Notes: generated by a model from the letters alone, not told the origin. A DNA stretch of 64,000 bases from Brassica napus (GCF_020379485.1 NC_063452.1:12069065-12133064), one strand, 5' to 3'; shown: positions 8,947 through 21,570, counted from the first letter of the stretch. Translations and numbers: made by a program.

Positions 8947-11900
8947 TATCATTACAATCATCATCGTCGCTTCTCTCGAACTCGTCTTCACGTGCTTCAT
9001 CTGTCGCATCTTCGGGAATATCTTCATATTGAAAGTTTTGCGGGTCGATCAAAAGGATTTCATCAGTTGGTTGTTCTGGTACCTCAACTTCATTGATAGC
9101 GTCTTCTTCTTGCAAGGGCGGTTCTTCTCCAGCGACAATGCGTCCACGAGGTGTAATTTTGATAGCAGCTAACCAGTTTATCCCGGAAGTTCGAAGCCGA
9201 GGATAAGGAAGGAAGCTTACTTGCTCGGCTTGTGAAGCTAAATGAAAGGCTCAAATTTGTTGTATCTTCTCCCAAAATTGACATCCACAACACCAAATTT
9301 GTTATACCGAATCCCTCGGTTCACAACAGGATCGAACCATTCACATTTGAAGAGGACGCATTTTAGCTTCAATAACCCTGGAAATTCCACTTCAATAATC
9401 TCCTGCAAGATCCCGTAAAAGTCTGTTTCACCTTTCACACATATTCCGTAGTTACTCGTTGCCCGATGTCTCCCATACTCGTATGTGTGAAAGGTAAATC
9501 CTCGTGTGAAATACATAGGTGATGTGGTGACCTTTGCAACTGGACCTTGAACCAATTCGTGAAACCATACGGGATAATAAGGATCGTCATAATCAACCTG
9601 CCAAAAGCAGTTATTCTTAATTAATATTGAAGTATCAAAACACTTACTTAATTAATCAATGTATGAGATATATTACGTACCTGTGATTTTAACCACTTGA
9701 CAAAGTGCTTATCTTTACGTGTGTCCACATCAGTTGCAGATATTCCTGGTATTGCTTCTTCAACTTGAGATACAAACATGCTGCAAATTAAACAAATAAT
9801 CAAGTCATACATAATTAACTGCAATTCATATAATTAACATTCACAAAAATATTTACCTTTCAAAGTAACGGGTCACAGCATCCTCGCAGTTGAGCAGAAT
9901 ATAAGTGTGGGCACTATGTTTATCCTCTTCACATGACCACCATACTTCTTTCGTTTTACCACCAAACCGTGCAATTTCGCAGAAAATGTCAGGAACACCA
10001 TCAATTGGATATGATGTCTGTACTCCACCATCATCATATCTTCTAGGAACTCTTTTCCTCGTACGAACAGTTGGAGCAAAGTAGTATGATGTGAAATTAG
10101 ATGTTTCGGCTGTCAAACTTCCCGCAACTATTAAACCTTCCACCTTTGCAAGATTTCTTGTTTTCCCCTTCAAATGTTTCATCTGTCGCTCATACGGATA
10201 CATCCATCCGTTGTGAACAGGTCCACGAAGCAATGCTTCATACGGTAGGTGGACAACTAGATGCTCCATGACGTCAAAAAATGAAGGAGGAAATATCTTC
10301 TCCAGGTTGCACAATATGATCGTAATGTTATGATGAAGTTGTTCGATGACTTCTTCCTTGAACGTACGTGTGCTGAGATCTCTGAAAAAAGCGCTGATGG
10401 CTGTGTATTGCAAAAGTAATCAAATTAATAACATTTCATAACATATGTATATATATTAACGTTTTATAATTACCTGCAAGTGCTTCATGGACATTTGCTG
10501 GAAGGAGCTCGGCAAAAGCAAATGGAAGTAGTCGTTGCATAAACACATGACAATCATGACTCTTCATTCCGGAGAACTTTTGACCTCGTTCAACACATCT
10601 TGACAGATTTGAAACATAACCATCAGGAAACTTAACTTCTGATGCAACCCAGTCAAACAAGGTTGTTTTGGCTTCTGATGACAACCGGAAGATGGGAACA
10701 GGAACGTTTCCATTGCTCTTGATATGTAACTCACTTCTTGAGCAAATATCAGGTAAGTCCATCCTTGACTTTTTGTTATCTTTTGTCTTCCCAGGGACTT
10801 TAAGTAATGTATTCATGATGTTCTCAAAAAAGTTCTTCTCAATATGCATGACATCCAGATTGTGGCGTAAGAGAAAATCCTTCCAATAGGGTAGCTCCCA
10901 AAATATACTCTTCTTATGCCAATTGTGAGACACACCATATCCATCAGGCATATTTCCAGGAACATGCCAATTTCCTCCAACTTTAACTGTTTCCTGAGCT
11001 CCGTAATAATCAACGTCTGCTTCGATCTGCTGGCCGGTGAGATATGGAGGAGGACCGTCTCTGACAATTTTTTTGTGCCGAAACAATGTCTTATTTCTTC
11101 TGTACGGATGGGCAAGTGGAAGAAAGCGACGATGACAGTCAAACCAACAACTCTTCCTACCATTCTTCAGTTGAAAAGCATCTGTCGATCCAAGACAATA
11201 TGGACAAGATAATCTTCCATGTGTTGTCCAGCCAGACAACATCCCATAAGCAGGGAAATCACTTATCGTCCACAGCAGAACTGCTCGCATCGTAAAATTG
11301 TTTTTCAAGGAACAATCGTACGTCCTCACCCCTTCTGACCACAATTGCTTTAGCTCTTCTATCAACGGTTGAAGAAAAACATCAAGAGACCGTTTTGGAT
11401 GCTTCGGCCCAGGGATTAATATGGTCAAAAATAGAAATTCTTGTTCCATGCACATATCCGGCGGTAAATTGTACGGCGTAAGAATGACTGGCCACAAAGA
11501 ATATTGTCTACCAGACATTCCAAATGGACTAAATCCATCGGTGCATAACCCAAGATAGACATTCCGAATATTTGTAGCAAAATTTGCGTGTACCTTGTTG
11601 AAATGTTTCCACGCTCTTGCGTCTGATGGATGTGCAACCTCACCATCTTTCTGGACATGTTCCGCATGCCACCTCATCGACGCAGCAGTCCTCTCAGATT
11701 GATATAATCTTTTCAATCTGTCTGTAATTGGTAGGTACCACATCCTTTGGTACGGTATCCTATTCCTCCCACGGCCTTGCGGTTTGAATCGTGGTTTTTT
11801 GGAGAATCGACACTCTTCTAACTTGTCATCTTCTTTTCAGTAGATCATGCAGTTGTCGATGCAAACATCAATCATCTCCGAAGGCAACCCAAGACTATAG

Positions 11901-12610
11901 ACCAATTTCTGAATCTCATAATAAGATTCAGCAGACACGTTGTCTTCTGGCAAATACTCTTTAAACAACTCCGCCCATGCATCCATGCAATTCTCAGGTA
12001 AATTATGATCCGTTTTAATATTCATCATCCTAGCTGCTAGAGACAATTTAGAGAGACCTTCTCTACAACCAGTGTAGATTGGTTGATTTGCAGCATCTAG
12101 CATTTCATAAAACCTTTTTGCATCCAAATTAGGTTCTTCTACATTTCCAGTTCCATCAGCTATTGTTGTAGTTGTTTCTAAAAATGCATCACTAATCATA
12201 TCTTGAACCCTATCATGATCTACCATCTGCTCATGATCTTGATGATAATTATATTCATTATGCAAATGATTCGGTTCTTCACTATGATGACCATCCTCAA
12301 AATTATTATTACTACTACTAGCTTCATTTCCCCCATAACCCTCTCCATGTTGATACCAAATGTAGTACTGTGGTGTAAATCCTCTGTTTACTAAATGCTT
12401 CCGTACAGTTTCACTACGTGCAAATTTTGAATTCTTGCATTTCCGACAGGGGCAGAACATCTTACCGCTTGCCTGTGTGATCGGTGTACAGCCCGCTTGG
12501 TGCATGAATGTCTCTAGCCCGCTCAGAAATGCGTTCGTCACCCTCTCGTCGGAATCTTTGTGCAAATACATCCAACTCCGTAACTCGTAAATACTACCGC
12601 CACCGGCCAT
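8918..12610 (-). pseudogene. tnpD-like CACTA transposase, broken by one stop and one frameshift
   Basis: TnpD is the DDE transposase that cuts the element ends. Exons on the minus strand are 12610-10474, 10400-9857, 9780-9681 and 9597-8918, all with GT/AG introns. Domain order is a transposase-associated domain (MAGGGSIYELRSWMYL, CPCRKCKN; residues 1-80), the Transposase_21 catalytic core (10474-11743), DUF4218 (exon 2, HLVVHLPYEALLRGPV) and DUF4216 (exon 4), then an acidic Asp/Glu tail. Codon 258 (11839-11837) is TGA inside otherwise continuous coding. Near 9241 a one-base shift makes the frame run into TAG, although the downstream frame remains open to 8918. The start at 12610 was chosen because it begins the conserved domain; the longer upstream frame is low-complexity lysine. 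The rest is well preserved, so inactivation looks recent. Confidence 0.9.
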
Positions 12611-12779
12611 TTTTTTCTTAGATTTTTTTTTGAAATCTTTTTTTTTCTGATTTTTTTTTCGGATTTTTTTTTCTCCCGTTTGTGTGTTGTGAGGAAGAGA
12701 GTTGTGGGAAATGACATATATATAGAGAAATTTTTGAGTTGGGTAGTTCAAATATAACAACGATTTTACAAGGAATATT

Positions 12780-13114
12780 TTACATGGATTTTACATGGTT
12801 TTAACATATTATTACAACGACTTTACGACGAAATTAGGTAAGTTAAAGCACATTGAATACACGTTTTCACCTAAATATAACGGTAACATGCTTCGTTGTA
12901 ATGTCGATGTAATGATTACGACGTATTTCTCATTCCACGTACATTCGTCGTAAACTTAAATGGAGTTTACGACGAAATCAGTTCGTCGTAAATTTACATG
13001 GCGTTTACGACGAAAGTTAGATTCCTTGTAATTTCGTTGTAAAGACCATGTAAATTTACGACAAAATATTTTCGTCGTAAATGTTCGTCGTTATGTGCAC
13101 GTTTTCTTATAGTG
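12780..13114. repeat. Right subterminal repeats and terminus of the complete CACTA element
   Basis: Repeated cores TTCGTCGTAAA, TTTACGACGAA and CATGTAAA in both orientations run from about 12780 to 13095 and end in the 14-bp terminus 13101-13114. The region lies upstream of tnpD and probably overlaps its promoter, as in En/Spm. 12611-12780 is the tnpD leader, with A/T homopolymer runs. Confidence 0.85.
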
Positions 13115-13117
13115 GTT

Positions 13118-13789
13118 TACTTTGACTTATTAGACAACTTATTTGTATTCATGCATTAAACTAGATAAGATTAAATCAACTCCATAAGACTTAAACTAGA
13201 TAAGATTTTAAATTTTTGATTCAGTTACAATTAAAGATACATGATTTATCTACATGTTTAAAAGCATTATCAATTTATTTATAAAAACAACATGATATCA
13301 TTTGATTTTTATAATAGAATTGAACTCCATTTTAAGTGGATTCTAAATTGACATTTAATTTCAAAGTTTAAAAACGAAATTTTATATAAACTGTAACTAA
13401 AATACCTTAAACACATAAACATATATATTATCATAAATAAATAGACAGTAAAATAGTATTTTATATAATTATTATGGCAGTAAAAATGGAAATGATGTTA
13501 TACCATGTGAATCAACAAGTCAGAAATTAAGGAGCACGTATGAATAATCAAAAGAAGAGATTACATTTGAAAAACAAATTGAATTTGATACAAGAAAATC
13601 TAGGTTTGGTCCAAGAATGAAAATTATTTTCCTGTTTAAAAACAGGTTAGATGAAAGAAAAGTGAGAGTAGACGTTGCTTTTATTTTATATTTTGTTTTC
13701 TTTTGTTATTTTGTTAGCCTGACGTTAAAATTTTTAAGTTAGATAAATTTTGGTTTTATAAAATCTGAAGGCAAAATGGAAGATTTGGA
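13118..13789. other. AT-rich intergenic DNA, no gene seen
   Basis: Neither strand holds a frame with recognisable protein similarity or a composition change. Nothing beyond low-complexity AT runs is visible. Confidence 0.6.
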
Positions 13790-14118
13790 TCGAGAGATAT
13801 TACACATAAAAAGTAAATCCAAATTCATTCAAAATATTTCAAGTCAAATGAATTGTATAAATCTATCAAACATGAAAAACACAAGATTTGAAATGTTATA
13901 TTCAAATATTTAGTTCAATAACAATGGATTTAAAATCCGATTGAAAAGATTTTGAATACAAGAACTAATAACACTATACTTTAAAATCATTTAGTAGAGA
14001 TATCGTAAATACAATAACCAATAATACTAAATTTGAAAACAAAAATTAAAATCAGTCATTGAATAACAGATTATAAAATATATAGATTTAGTTTCAAATC
14101 CACTATCCAATAACATCC
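13790..14118. mobile_element. Diverged MITE copy 1 of a three-copy family
   Basis: The block shares scattered blocks (AACTAATAACACTA, ACAGATTATAAAATAT, AAATCCACTATCCAATAACA) with 26942-27330 and 61101-61448. It ends in a form of the TATTGAAAAACACCA terminus. The boundaries are approximate because this copy is the most degraded of the three. Confidence 0.45.
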
Positions 14119-14351
14119 TTAGAGATTTTGATTTTTAGTTTGTAAATCACTTTGTTTAGGTTTTATTATTTACTTAATAGTTGTGTGGTTGGCGATTATT
14201 TTACTCAGAAACACTTAATTATATACAAACTATATAGTTGGAAAATGAGGATAATACAAAAAATTTACTATGTGATGTTTTGACAAGTAACCTACATTGT
14301 TATTATAGACTATAAAAGTGATACGTAGTGTGATCAATATTATTAAAACAG

Positions 14352-14716
14352 AAAACTTTTTTTTGAGGTGACCTTGAAGTTTTGAAGTATTTACAATTTC
14401 ATGCTAATGGTTTATTTTTAATCTATGTTTTAATTAAATGTTTTATTTTTTAAAGAAAATTGCAGATAACCATCTACTAATTCTCTGTCCTTTTTGTCTA
14501 ATATTATAACAGTATCATTGCTTTTATTTAAAAGCAGATAAAAACAGTGATACTGTTATAATATCAGACAAAAAAGGCAGAAAATTAGGAGATGGTTATC
14601 TGCAATTTCCTTTAAAAAATAAAAGCATTTAATTAAAAGCATAGATTAAAAATAAACCATTGGCATGGAATTGTAAATACTTCAAAATTTCAAGGTCACC
14701 TCAAAAAAGGGTTTTA
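14352..14716. mobile_element. Fold-back MITE: 365-bp near-perfect palindrome
   Basis: The left arm (14352-14527) is the reverse complement of the right arm (14538-14716) with about 90 percent identity by eye, separated by a 10-bp loop (14528-14537). Matching blocks include GAGGTGACCTTGAA against TTCAAGGTCACCTC, and ATAACAGTATCA against TGATACTGTTAT. A transcript through it would form a hairpin of about 175 bp, a typical source of small RNAs. No coding capacity is present. The superfamily is unclear and no clean target duplication was found. Confidence 0.88.
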
Positions 14717-14731
14717 TGTTTTAATTAGCAA

Positions 14732-14760
14732 CTAGATTTTAATCCGCACGGGTACGTTTC
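14732..14760 (-). mobile_element. Possible Helitron 3-prime end (minus strand)
   Basis: Read on the minus strand, the sequence ends ...CCCGTGCGGATTAAAATCTAG followed by T, like the GCGGGTCAAAATCTAG ends at 24062 and 25197. The terminal hairpin is weak here and no partner 5-prime end was found, so this may be a degraded end only. Confidence 0.4.
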
Positions 14761-15634
14761 TGTCATTTTAAAAATAACTTAATAGATGATATATAGTTCT
14801 AAATATTAAAATTTAACATACGTTAACAATTTTAATTTTTGTAAAAATTATTACATAATTTATGAATATTAATCATTTTAAAAGGTGAATGATATTTTAA
14901 TCACTTTAAACGGTGAATGATATTTTATTTATTTATCTTAATGAAAGTATTTTTCAAAATATATTGGTTTACCAATTCAACATAATTTTAATATCTTTGC
15001 ACAAAAAACATAATTTTAATATGTAATTCATTAATTACTTCTATTTTAATATAATGTAGAATATACTTATAAAATTTATAAAATTAGCATATAATTTCAT
15101 TATTTTGTTTATAATAAAAAATTAATTAAAATTAATTTATAATAATATTATACTACTAATTTCGAAATTAATCAGTGCACTAATTAAAAGAATATTTAAA
15201 TTTTTAAAAATATTTTTTTAAATTTTTTCTCAACAGATTTTGTTATTCCTAAAACTAAAATTTAAATTCATAGTTAAAATGGATTTGTTATTAATACCTT
15301 TATAATTATTTAGAAATGTTATACATTAAATAAACTAATGTAAACAATAAAAAAAAATTATTTGAATATATGGACCTAGACTTCTAGTATGACTATTTTG
15401 TAGTAGATCTTAGCTGTTATTATCGGGAACTATTATTGAATAGCAAGACTATCGAAAATGTAATTATATTACAAAGACTTAGCTGTTATTATCAATAACA
15501 ACTGATCTCATGAGTCTGGGTGTTATTTTTATAGCAAAGATAAAAAAAAAAAATTAGATTCGGTTGTTTGCGGAAGAAAGAAAAGTCTCCAACTTTTGAA
15601 ACTTTTATTGAATAGCATAACTATATTTAATATG
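14761..15634. other. AT-rich intergenic DNA up to the copia element, no gene seen
   Basis: No coding frame, no clear repeat boundary. GACTTAGCTGTTATTATC-like text occurs twice (around 15408-15425 and 15478-15497), a local duplication of no known meaning. Confidence 0.55.
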
Positions 15635-15896
15635 TGTTGTGAAACCTAAGTCGAGATAGATGTAATTGTATTAGCTATATATGCATGTATTACTATTCTT
15701 TGTGTGTATTGTTTAGAAACGAGAAAGAGATATAAAGACTATAAGAGTGAGAGCTTTATTATTTCATGTACTGATCTTATTTTACAAATGAAAGAGAAGA
15801 ACCCTTTATATAGGGTGATAAGTCGGTCATGTCAACCGACTCAAAAAGAAAAAAACAAGACAAGAAGATAGATAATCACAAACATTATCTTTAACA
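15635..15896 (-). repeat. Left (3-prime) LTR of the copia element
   Basis: This 262-bp LTR is near-identical to the right copy. It lacks a 19-bp block containing AAGCATTATCTTCTAAAT that the right copy has at about 21354-21372. Only a handful of substitutions separate the copies, so insertion was recent relative to the damage seen in the interior. Confidence 0.9.
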
Positions 15897-15989
15897 TTCC
15901 CTCTTGATTATCTATTTTGTATTACGTAGTGCCTCGTTAAAAACTTAGTCATGGAAAAACCCATTGGGACAAAAACCATGACAAGGGAA

Positions 15990-18900
15990 AAAGAGTACAC
16001 TACCATAATCTCCTCCTGAGAATAGTAGACATAGATTTCTTGTCCATTGTCACGTAAATGTCGCATTCCGATACCATAGACGTGTTTTCGGAATGTTGTA
16101 GTCGGAAGAGCTTTTGTAAACAATCAGCTGGATTATCGCATGACCGTACATATTCGATGTCCACTTCTTTATTTTTCTCGAGCTCCCTTATGTACGAGAA
16201 AAATCTTGGAGGGATGTGCTTTGTTCTGTCGCTCTTAATGTAGCCTTCCCTGAGTTGAGCAACACAAGCCGAATTATCTTCAAATTTTTTTTGTCGACTC
16301 TTTCTCGTTGACTATTCCGCTTGATTCTTGTATGTGGTGACTCATTGACCGAAGCCACACACATTCTCGGCATGCTTCGTGAAGCGCAATAGTTTATGCT
16401 TGATTCGAAGATGTCGCAACCAGAGTTTGTTTCTGGGACCGCCAAGAGATCGCGGTTCCACCAATCGTAAAAATATAGCCGGTTTGCAATCGAGCCTTAT
16501 GAGGATCTGATAAGTATCATGCATCTGCAAAACCAACCATGCCAAACTCGGGTTTTCTAAAATACATTAATCCTAAATCAACTGTACCTTGGAGGTAACG
16601 GAATACATGCTTTATTCTGTCCCAGTGCCTGCGAGTAGGAGCAGAACTATATCTTGCCAGAAGGTTAGTAGTAAAGGCAATATCAGGTCTGGTACAGTTT
16701 GCAAGATACAAAAGCCCACCGATAGCACTCATATAAGGTACTTCAGGACCTAATATCTTCTCGCTATCTTCACAGGGCCTAAAAGGATCTCTCTCAACAT
16801 CGAGAGTTCTACCAACCATTAGAGTACTCAAAGGAGTCGCTTTATCCATATAAAAGCGTTTCAATAACCTTTTCGTATAATTTGATTGATGCACAAATAT
16901 TCCATCTCGGAGATGCTCTATCTGGAGCCCAAGACAAAATTTTGTCTTGTCGAGATCTTTCATTTCGAACTCCTTTTTCATATGAGTTCGAGCATCATCA
17001 ACCTCCTTTTGAGTTCCAATTATGTTCAGGTCGTCTACATATACATCAATGATCACAAAGCCAGATGACGATTTCTCTATAAAAACGCATGGACATATCG
17101 CATTATTCACATATCCTTTACTCAAAATATATTCACTTAAGCGATTGTACAACATGTGTCCGGATTGCTTTAATCCGTAAAGTGATCGTTGTAACTTGAC
17201 CGAACAAATCTCCCTGGATTTTTCTTTTAATGCCCCTGGCATTTTCAATCCCTCAGGGAATTTCATATATATATCGTTATCCAACGATCCATAAAAATAT
17301 GTAGTCACAACGTCCATGAGATGCATCTCAAGATTTTTAGACGCCGTTAGGCTCATCAAAAATCTAAATGTAATTGCATCCATTACCGGAGAATACGTTT
17401 CCTCAAAATCAATTCCCGGTCTCTGAGAAAATCTTTGGGCAACTAATCAGGTTTTAAATCATGTTACTTTTCTCACGAATACCCACTTATCCCTAACAAG
17501 ATTTATATTCTCAGGCGTTATGACTATAGGTCTAAAGACATTCTTTTTATTTAGGGAGAATAATTCAATTTGAATGGCCTTCTGCCACTCCTCCCAATCA
17601 TGTCTTTTTAACATTCCAAAATGGACCTTGGATCGGGATCATCATTTTTATGATCGATCTCTTTGGACACGGAAAAGGAGAACATTCCATCAACATCTTT
17701 TATCTATTATTTTCATCAAGGGCGTAGTTGATGGAAATCTCATACTTTTATGTTCCCTTCTCGTCATCCGGATCCATATCTTTATTTGGTTCTTCTTGAA
17801 CCTTTTTATCTATGCCTTCTTTCAGACATTTTCAGTATCAGAGTCTTCTGGAACATTTCCACTTATGCCTTCTTTCAGACATCTTATAATATCAGGTTCT
17901 TCTGTAACCTTACCATTTATGTCTTCTTTCAGTCATCTTTCAGTATCAGGTTCCCTTTGAACCTTTCTCAACCAATTTCTTTCGGGGATTTTTATCTTTA
18001 GAACCCGTTAGTCTCCCCCTCTTTAACTGAACCCTAGGTTCATTCATTTTGTTACCATCAGTTTGTTCTTTAGGAACATCAACTCTTGATGGAACATTTT
18101 CAGCGGGTATATCATGTCTTATATGTGAACCCATTTGGTAACTGGTTTGCCAAATTATGCAAATGCACAATTTCCTAAAGTTCCTGTTCTCTTTGATTTG
18201 TAGGGGGACCAAAGTGTAATGACTGTGTACACCATGTAATCTCTTTAGGAATTTCTCAAATTCCTCCCCCTAACACTGGAAATTCATTCTCATTAAAATG
18301 GCAATCGGCAAACTGTGTCATAAACATATCACCAGTTACCGGTTCAAGATACACTATATACGGCTTGTTCTAACTCTTCCAGAGTTTTATACATTCCCGA
18401 GAGCATCTTTAACTCTCCAGGGACTACTAAATATCAAGATGCAACTCAAGTCGTTTATGTCCAGCCAGACGTTTTAATATACTGCATCTATTTTTAAATA
18501 TTCTCCAGTGACCTTGGAACAAGCCGTTTTTCATACCGCAAGGTCATCTTTTATTTCATTCACAGGAGAAATATATACTTTGGACTTTTGGTCCAAAAAA
18601 TCTCTCGTTTTTCTAACGAGCTTTATATCGAATTGATGGCTAATCAATTCACTCTACCCTCATATATAGAGGTAGATTCATAATCCTTATTTTTATAGCG
18701 CTTTTTCATTTTATTGTCGACAATCTATTTTCTATTTGGTTCCATCCTTTTACCCGTACTGATATGGTTAACCGAGATCTCTTTATCATCATCAATGATT
18801 TACCCAGGTACCTGACTGTAATATTAACCATATCAACGGTCTCTTCACGAGATTCAACCTCTATTTATATTTGCTCCTTTTCGAGGACTCTTAGGAACCA

Positions 18901-20540
18901 AAGTGGTATATCACGTCTCCAGCGTGTTATAGACTCATATATCGTCCTTTCAGGACACTATTTTCTTATTGGAGCATTTTCAGCTGGAATATGAGATATC
19001 ATTATTTCATCAAAATGTCTGGCATGCATTTTGTAAATGGATTATTCTACTTTTCATTGTAATCCATTTCACATATCTCATTCCATCAGCTTATCATATG
19101 CTTCTAACAAACTTGCGAGCATATTTCTAAGTATCCATATACTTTATCCCTCTGGATTGTATATGTCTTTATTACATGCACAACTGCATGTTTACACCCG
19201 ATCAAGGGGATCATCTTACTTGAGTTTACTTTATCAAGTTCTTTTTCAAGTGCGAACATAATTTTTCAATGTTCCACTCACTAGGATTCTTTAATTCTCC
19301 CCCTCGAGATGATGACACTCCATGTCTAAAATATCGTACTGAATCCCACTCTAGAACCAATAACATATTCAGTTTTACCATTTGGGATGAATTATGTTTC
19401 AAATCCTTTAGAGTGAGATCTTAATTTGTGGCATGCTTAAAGAAATCACATATTATGAACTTGTTTGATGATTCATCACTCATAGTGGTTTCCTTTATTT
19501 ATTTTTTTAAGACATGCTATATGAAAAACTTCTGGTTTTTCAACATTTCACAATAATGTCGATAACATTATTGAAGATGGCTATATATCAGTAAACTTCA
19601 GGTTTACCACTCATAACTTTGCCATCTTTTTCTTATGCATGTCTTTTCATCATAAGCTTCTCTAGAGCCAATAATATGTTTATATTACTAGATACTATAC
19701 TTATTTAGTTTGAGAGAAGAAAGATATTTGTTACCTTTAGTAATCATGATGATGATCCAATACCTGGCAGGTATATTTATCTTCATCCTGAATCTCAAAA
19801 TCTTATTCAAGAAGATAATTCTCATATCACATCGATATTTTATTTTTATTTTCTGGACCAACCAGAAAATCTGAATCATCAAGATGAGTATTCAAGCCAT
19901 GAAAAGATGGTTCGGGCTCATAAGAGATGAAGTTTATTTCACTTCCTTTCTCTTTTTCTTTTTGAATATCGATATAGATCGGCTAAATATTTGGCGTACG
20001 ACAAATACATACCCAATTTTCTTTCTGGCCGTATCTATAGCAAACCTTTTCTGTTTGTCTTTTATCACCCGACCACTTCCATTTTTCATGGAAGTTCTAA
20101 TTATTCTCATAGGGACGGAATCTTCTTCCTCGTCCTCTTCCACGATCATGATAGCGGTTTCAACCGCATCTACACCCTCGTCCTTTTCAAGTAGGACCGA
20201 CTTGATGGTTTAGTATCATGATTTCTATTATTTTCTTTTTCAATTCTCACGGAGGATTTACATCAACTCCAACAATTTGGTGGATCCTTTCTTTTAAGGA
20301 TTTGATTATTCAAAGATCTTCTAGATCTTTCTCATGATATACTTCGTCTTATAAACCATCACTAAAGTGGTGTAAATTATCATGGCTTTCTCTTTTTCTC
20401 ATCCGATATAGTTTCAACTTATCGATGATTTCTCAAAGCTCATTTTCTCTCAGATGCATCTTTGCACCCACTGCCCAGGTCATATAACTATTTTTCGTAA
20501 TATCAAGAGCATTTATTTTGAGCTTTGTCAAATTTGACAT
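15990..20540 (-). pseudogene. copia gag-pol polyprotein remnant
   Basis: gag begins at the ATG at 20540 (MSNLTKLKINALDI) and breaks by 20433. A degenerate zinc knuckle around 20030-20060 reads CYRYGQKENW, with a Cys replaced by Tyr. The integrase region (about 17600-20000) is too damaged to read, apart from an acidic linker with repeated EEP/ED units at 17820-17960. The reverse transcriptase is the best-preserved part (17383-16517), including VYVDDLNIIGT with the YVDD catalytic motif and the SLYGLKQSGHMLYNRL block. RNase H continues to about 15990 with further stops, the first at the ADA-TGA junction near 16517. No active protein is possible. Confidence 0.88.
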
Positions 20541-20639
20541 GATAACCGAATTCATAGAATAATAATATATAAAGACGGAAATTGAAATGCATAATTTAAA
20601 TGCAGAAACTAAAGGCATATATTAAATTGCAGAAATTTA

Positions 20640-20920
20640 AAGAGCATAAATAAAATCGGGAGGCTTAGCCTACCACATGATCCGAAGAGTCATAGACTAC
20701 CATATTGATCATTTTTTCAAAGTCCGAGGAGACATGGTCTACTTTTTTGACTTTTACTTATTTCAAGGTCCGAGGAGACTTAGTCTACCATTTTTGACAT
20801 TTTCTTTTTATTCACGGAGGCAAAGCCTACCACGTGTTTCTCTGATCGTGGAGGCATAGCCTACCATAACGATCAGTCGGGAAAGGCAGCGCCTATCATC
20901 CCGAAAAATAAACGGAAAAG
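20640..20920. repeat. Short tandem GGAGGC/TAGCCTACCA repeats in the copia leader
   Basis: Variants of a GGAGGCTTAGCCTACCA phrase recur at about 20660, 20730, 20775, 20816, 20851 and 20885, spaced 40-60 bp. They lie between the 5-prime LTR and gag, the usual packaging-signal zone of such elements; a structural RNA role is possible but unproven. Confidence 0.6.
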
Positions 20921-21118
20921 GCCTAGCCTCTCACTCCGGAACAACAATAAAATTTAAATAAATTAAGTATATGGAAATACATAAATTTAAACATTACCTC
21001 GGCTGGTTTAAGAACTTTCGGATTGATAAGCTTCGGTTGGTTAGAGCTTCCGGATTGATAGACTTCACCGGTATATGAGAGCTCGTGCTCAGTTGGCCAA
21101 AGCTTCGTGCTGGTAACG

Positions 21119-21399
21119 TGTTGTGAAACCTAAGTCGAGATAGATGTAATTGTATTAGCTATATATGCATGTATTACTATTCTTTGTATGTGTTGTTTAG
21201 AAACGAGAAAGAGATATAAAGATTATAAGAGTGAGAGCTTTATTATTTCATGTACTGATCTTATTTTACAAATGAAAGAGAAGAACCCTTTATATAGTGT
21301 GATAAGTCGGTCATGTCAACCGACTCAAAAAAGAAAAAGACAAGACAAGAAGATAAGCATTATCTTCTAAATAGATAATCACAAACATTATCTTTAACA
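21119..21399 (-). repeat. Right (5-prime) LTR of the copia element
   Basis: This 281-bp LTR would hold the promoter for minus-strand transcription. The interior sequence next to it (complement of about 21100-21118, GTTACCAGCACG) is not a standard initiator-Met primer-binding site and may use another tRNA region. Confidence 0.9.
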
Positions 21400-21404
21400 A
21401 TACG

Positions 21405-21570
21405 TAGTTTTAAATCTTGCTGTTGTTGTACAGATGGTTTAACTAGGCATTTTTTCATTTGTTTTTTATTTTATTTTAAAATGCATGACCCGATTGCTCT
21501 ACTCAACTTATATCGATAGAAGTGTTTTGAGATCTTAATTATTTGCTCATGCCAAACATTTGAAATATTA
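21405..21570. other. Flank between copia element and Helitron candidate
   Basis: Short AT-rich stretch, no gene or repeat identified. Confidence 0.5.

Larger units (their letters stand above)
6037..13114 (-). mobile_element. Complete CACTA (En/Spm-type) transposon, 7,078 bp
   Basis: The left end is CACTACAAGAAAAC (6037-6050) and the right end is GTTTTCTTATAGTG (13101-13114), an inverted repeat with one mismatch. The flanks are GTT at 6034-6036 and GTT at 13115-13117, the 3-bp target duplication expected of CACTA elements. Both subterminal regions carry TCGTCGTAAA-type repeats. Two genes on the minus strand fill the interior: tnpD (12610-8918) and then tnpA (8218-6581). All boundaries are intact, so the element can probably still be mobilised, but its own tnpD is broken, which makes it dependent on a relative. 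Confidence 0.95.
15635..21399 (-). mobile_element. Ty1/copia LTR retrotransposon, 5,765 bp, decayed
   Basis: Two LTRs (15635-15896 and 21119-21399) start TGTTGTGAAAC and end CTTTAACA in the same orientation. The flanks are ATATG (15630-15634) and ATACG (21400-21404), a 5-bp target duplication with one change. Coding remnants run on the minus strand in the order gag, integrase region, reverse transcriptase, RNase H, which is the copia order. The 5-prime LTR is therefore the right copy. The purine tract next to the 3-prime LTR is the complement of 15897-15909. The interior is rich in stops and frameshifts. Confidence 0.92.

Noticed and set aside
10401..10473. Gap between two tnpD frames read as a deletion or frameshift
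   Set aside because: GT and AG borders and perfect protein continuity (HEALA to ISAFFRDL) show that it is a 73-bp intron.
17800..17960. Imperfect repeats of TATGCCTTCTTTCAGACAT read as a satellite
   Set aside because: They fall in the copia pol linker and reflect repetitive acidic codons rather than an independent array.
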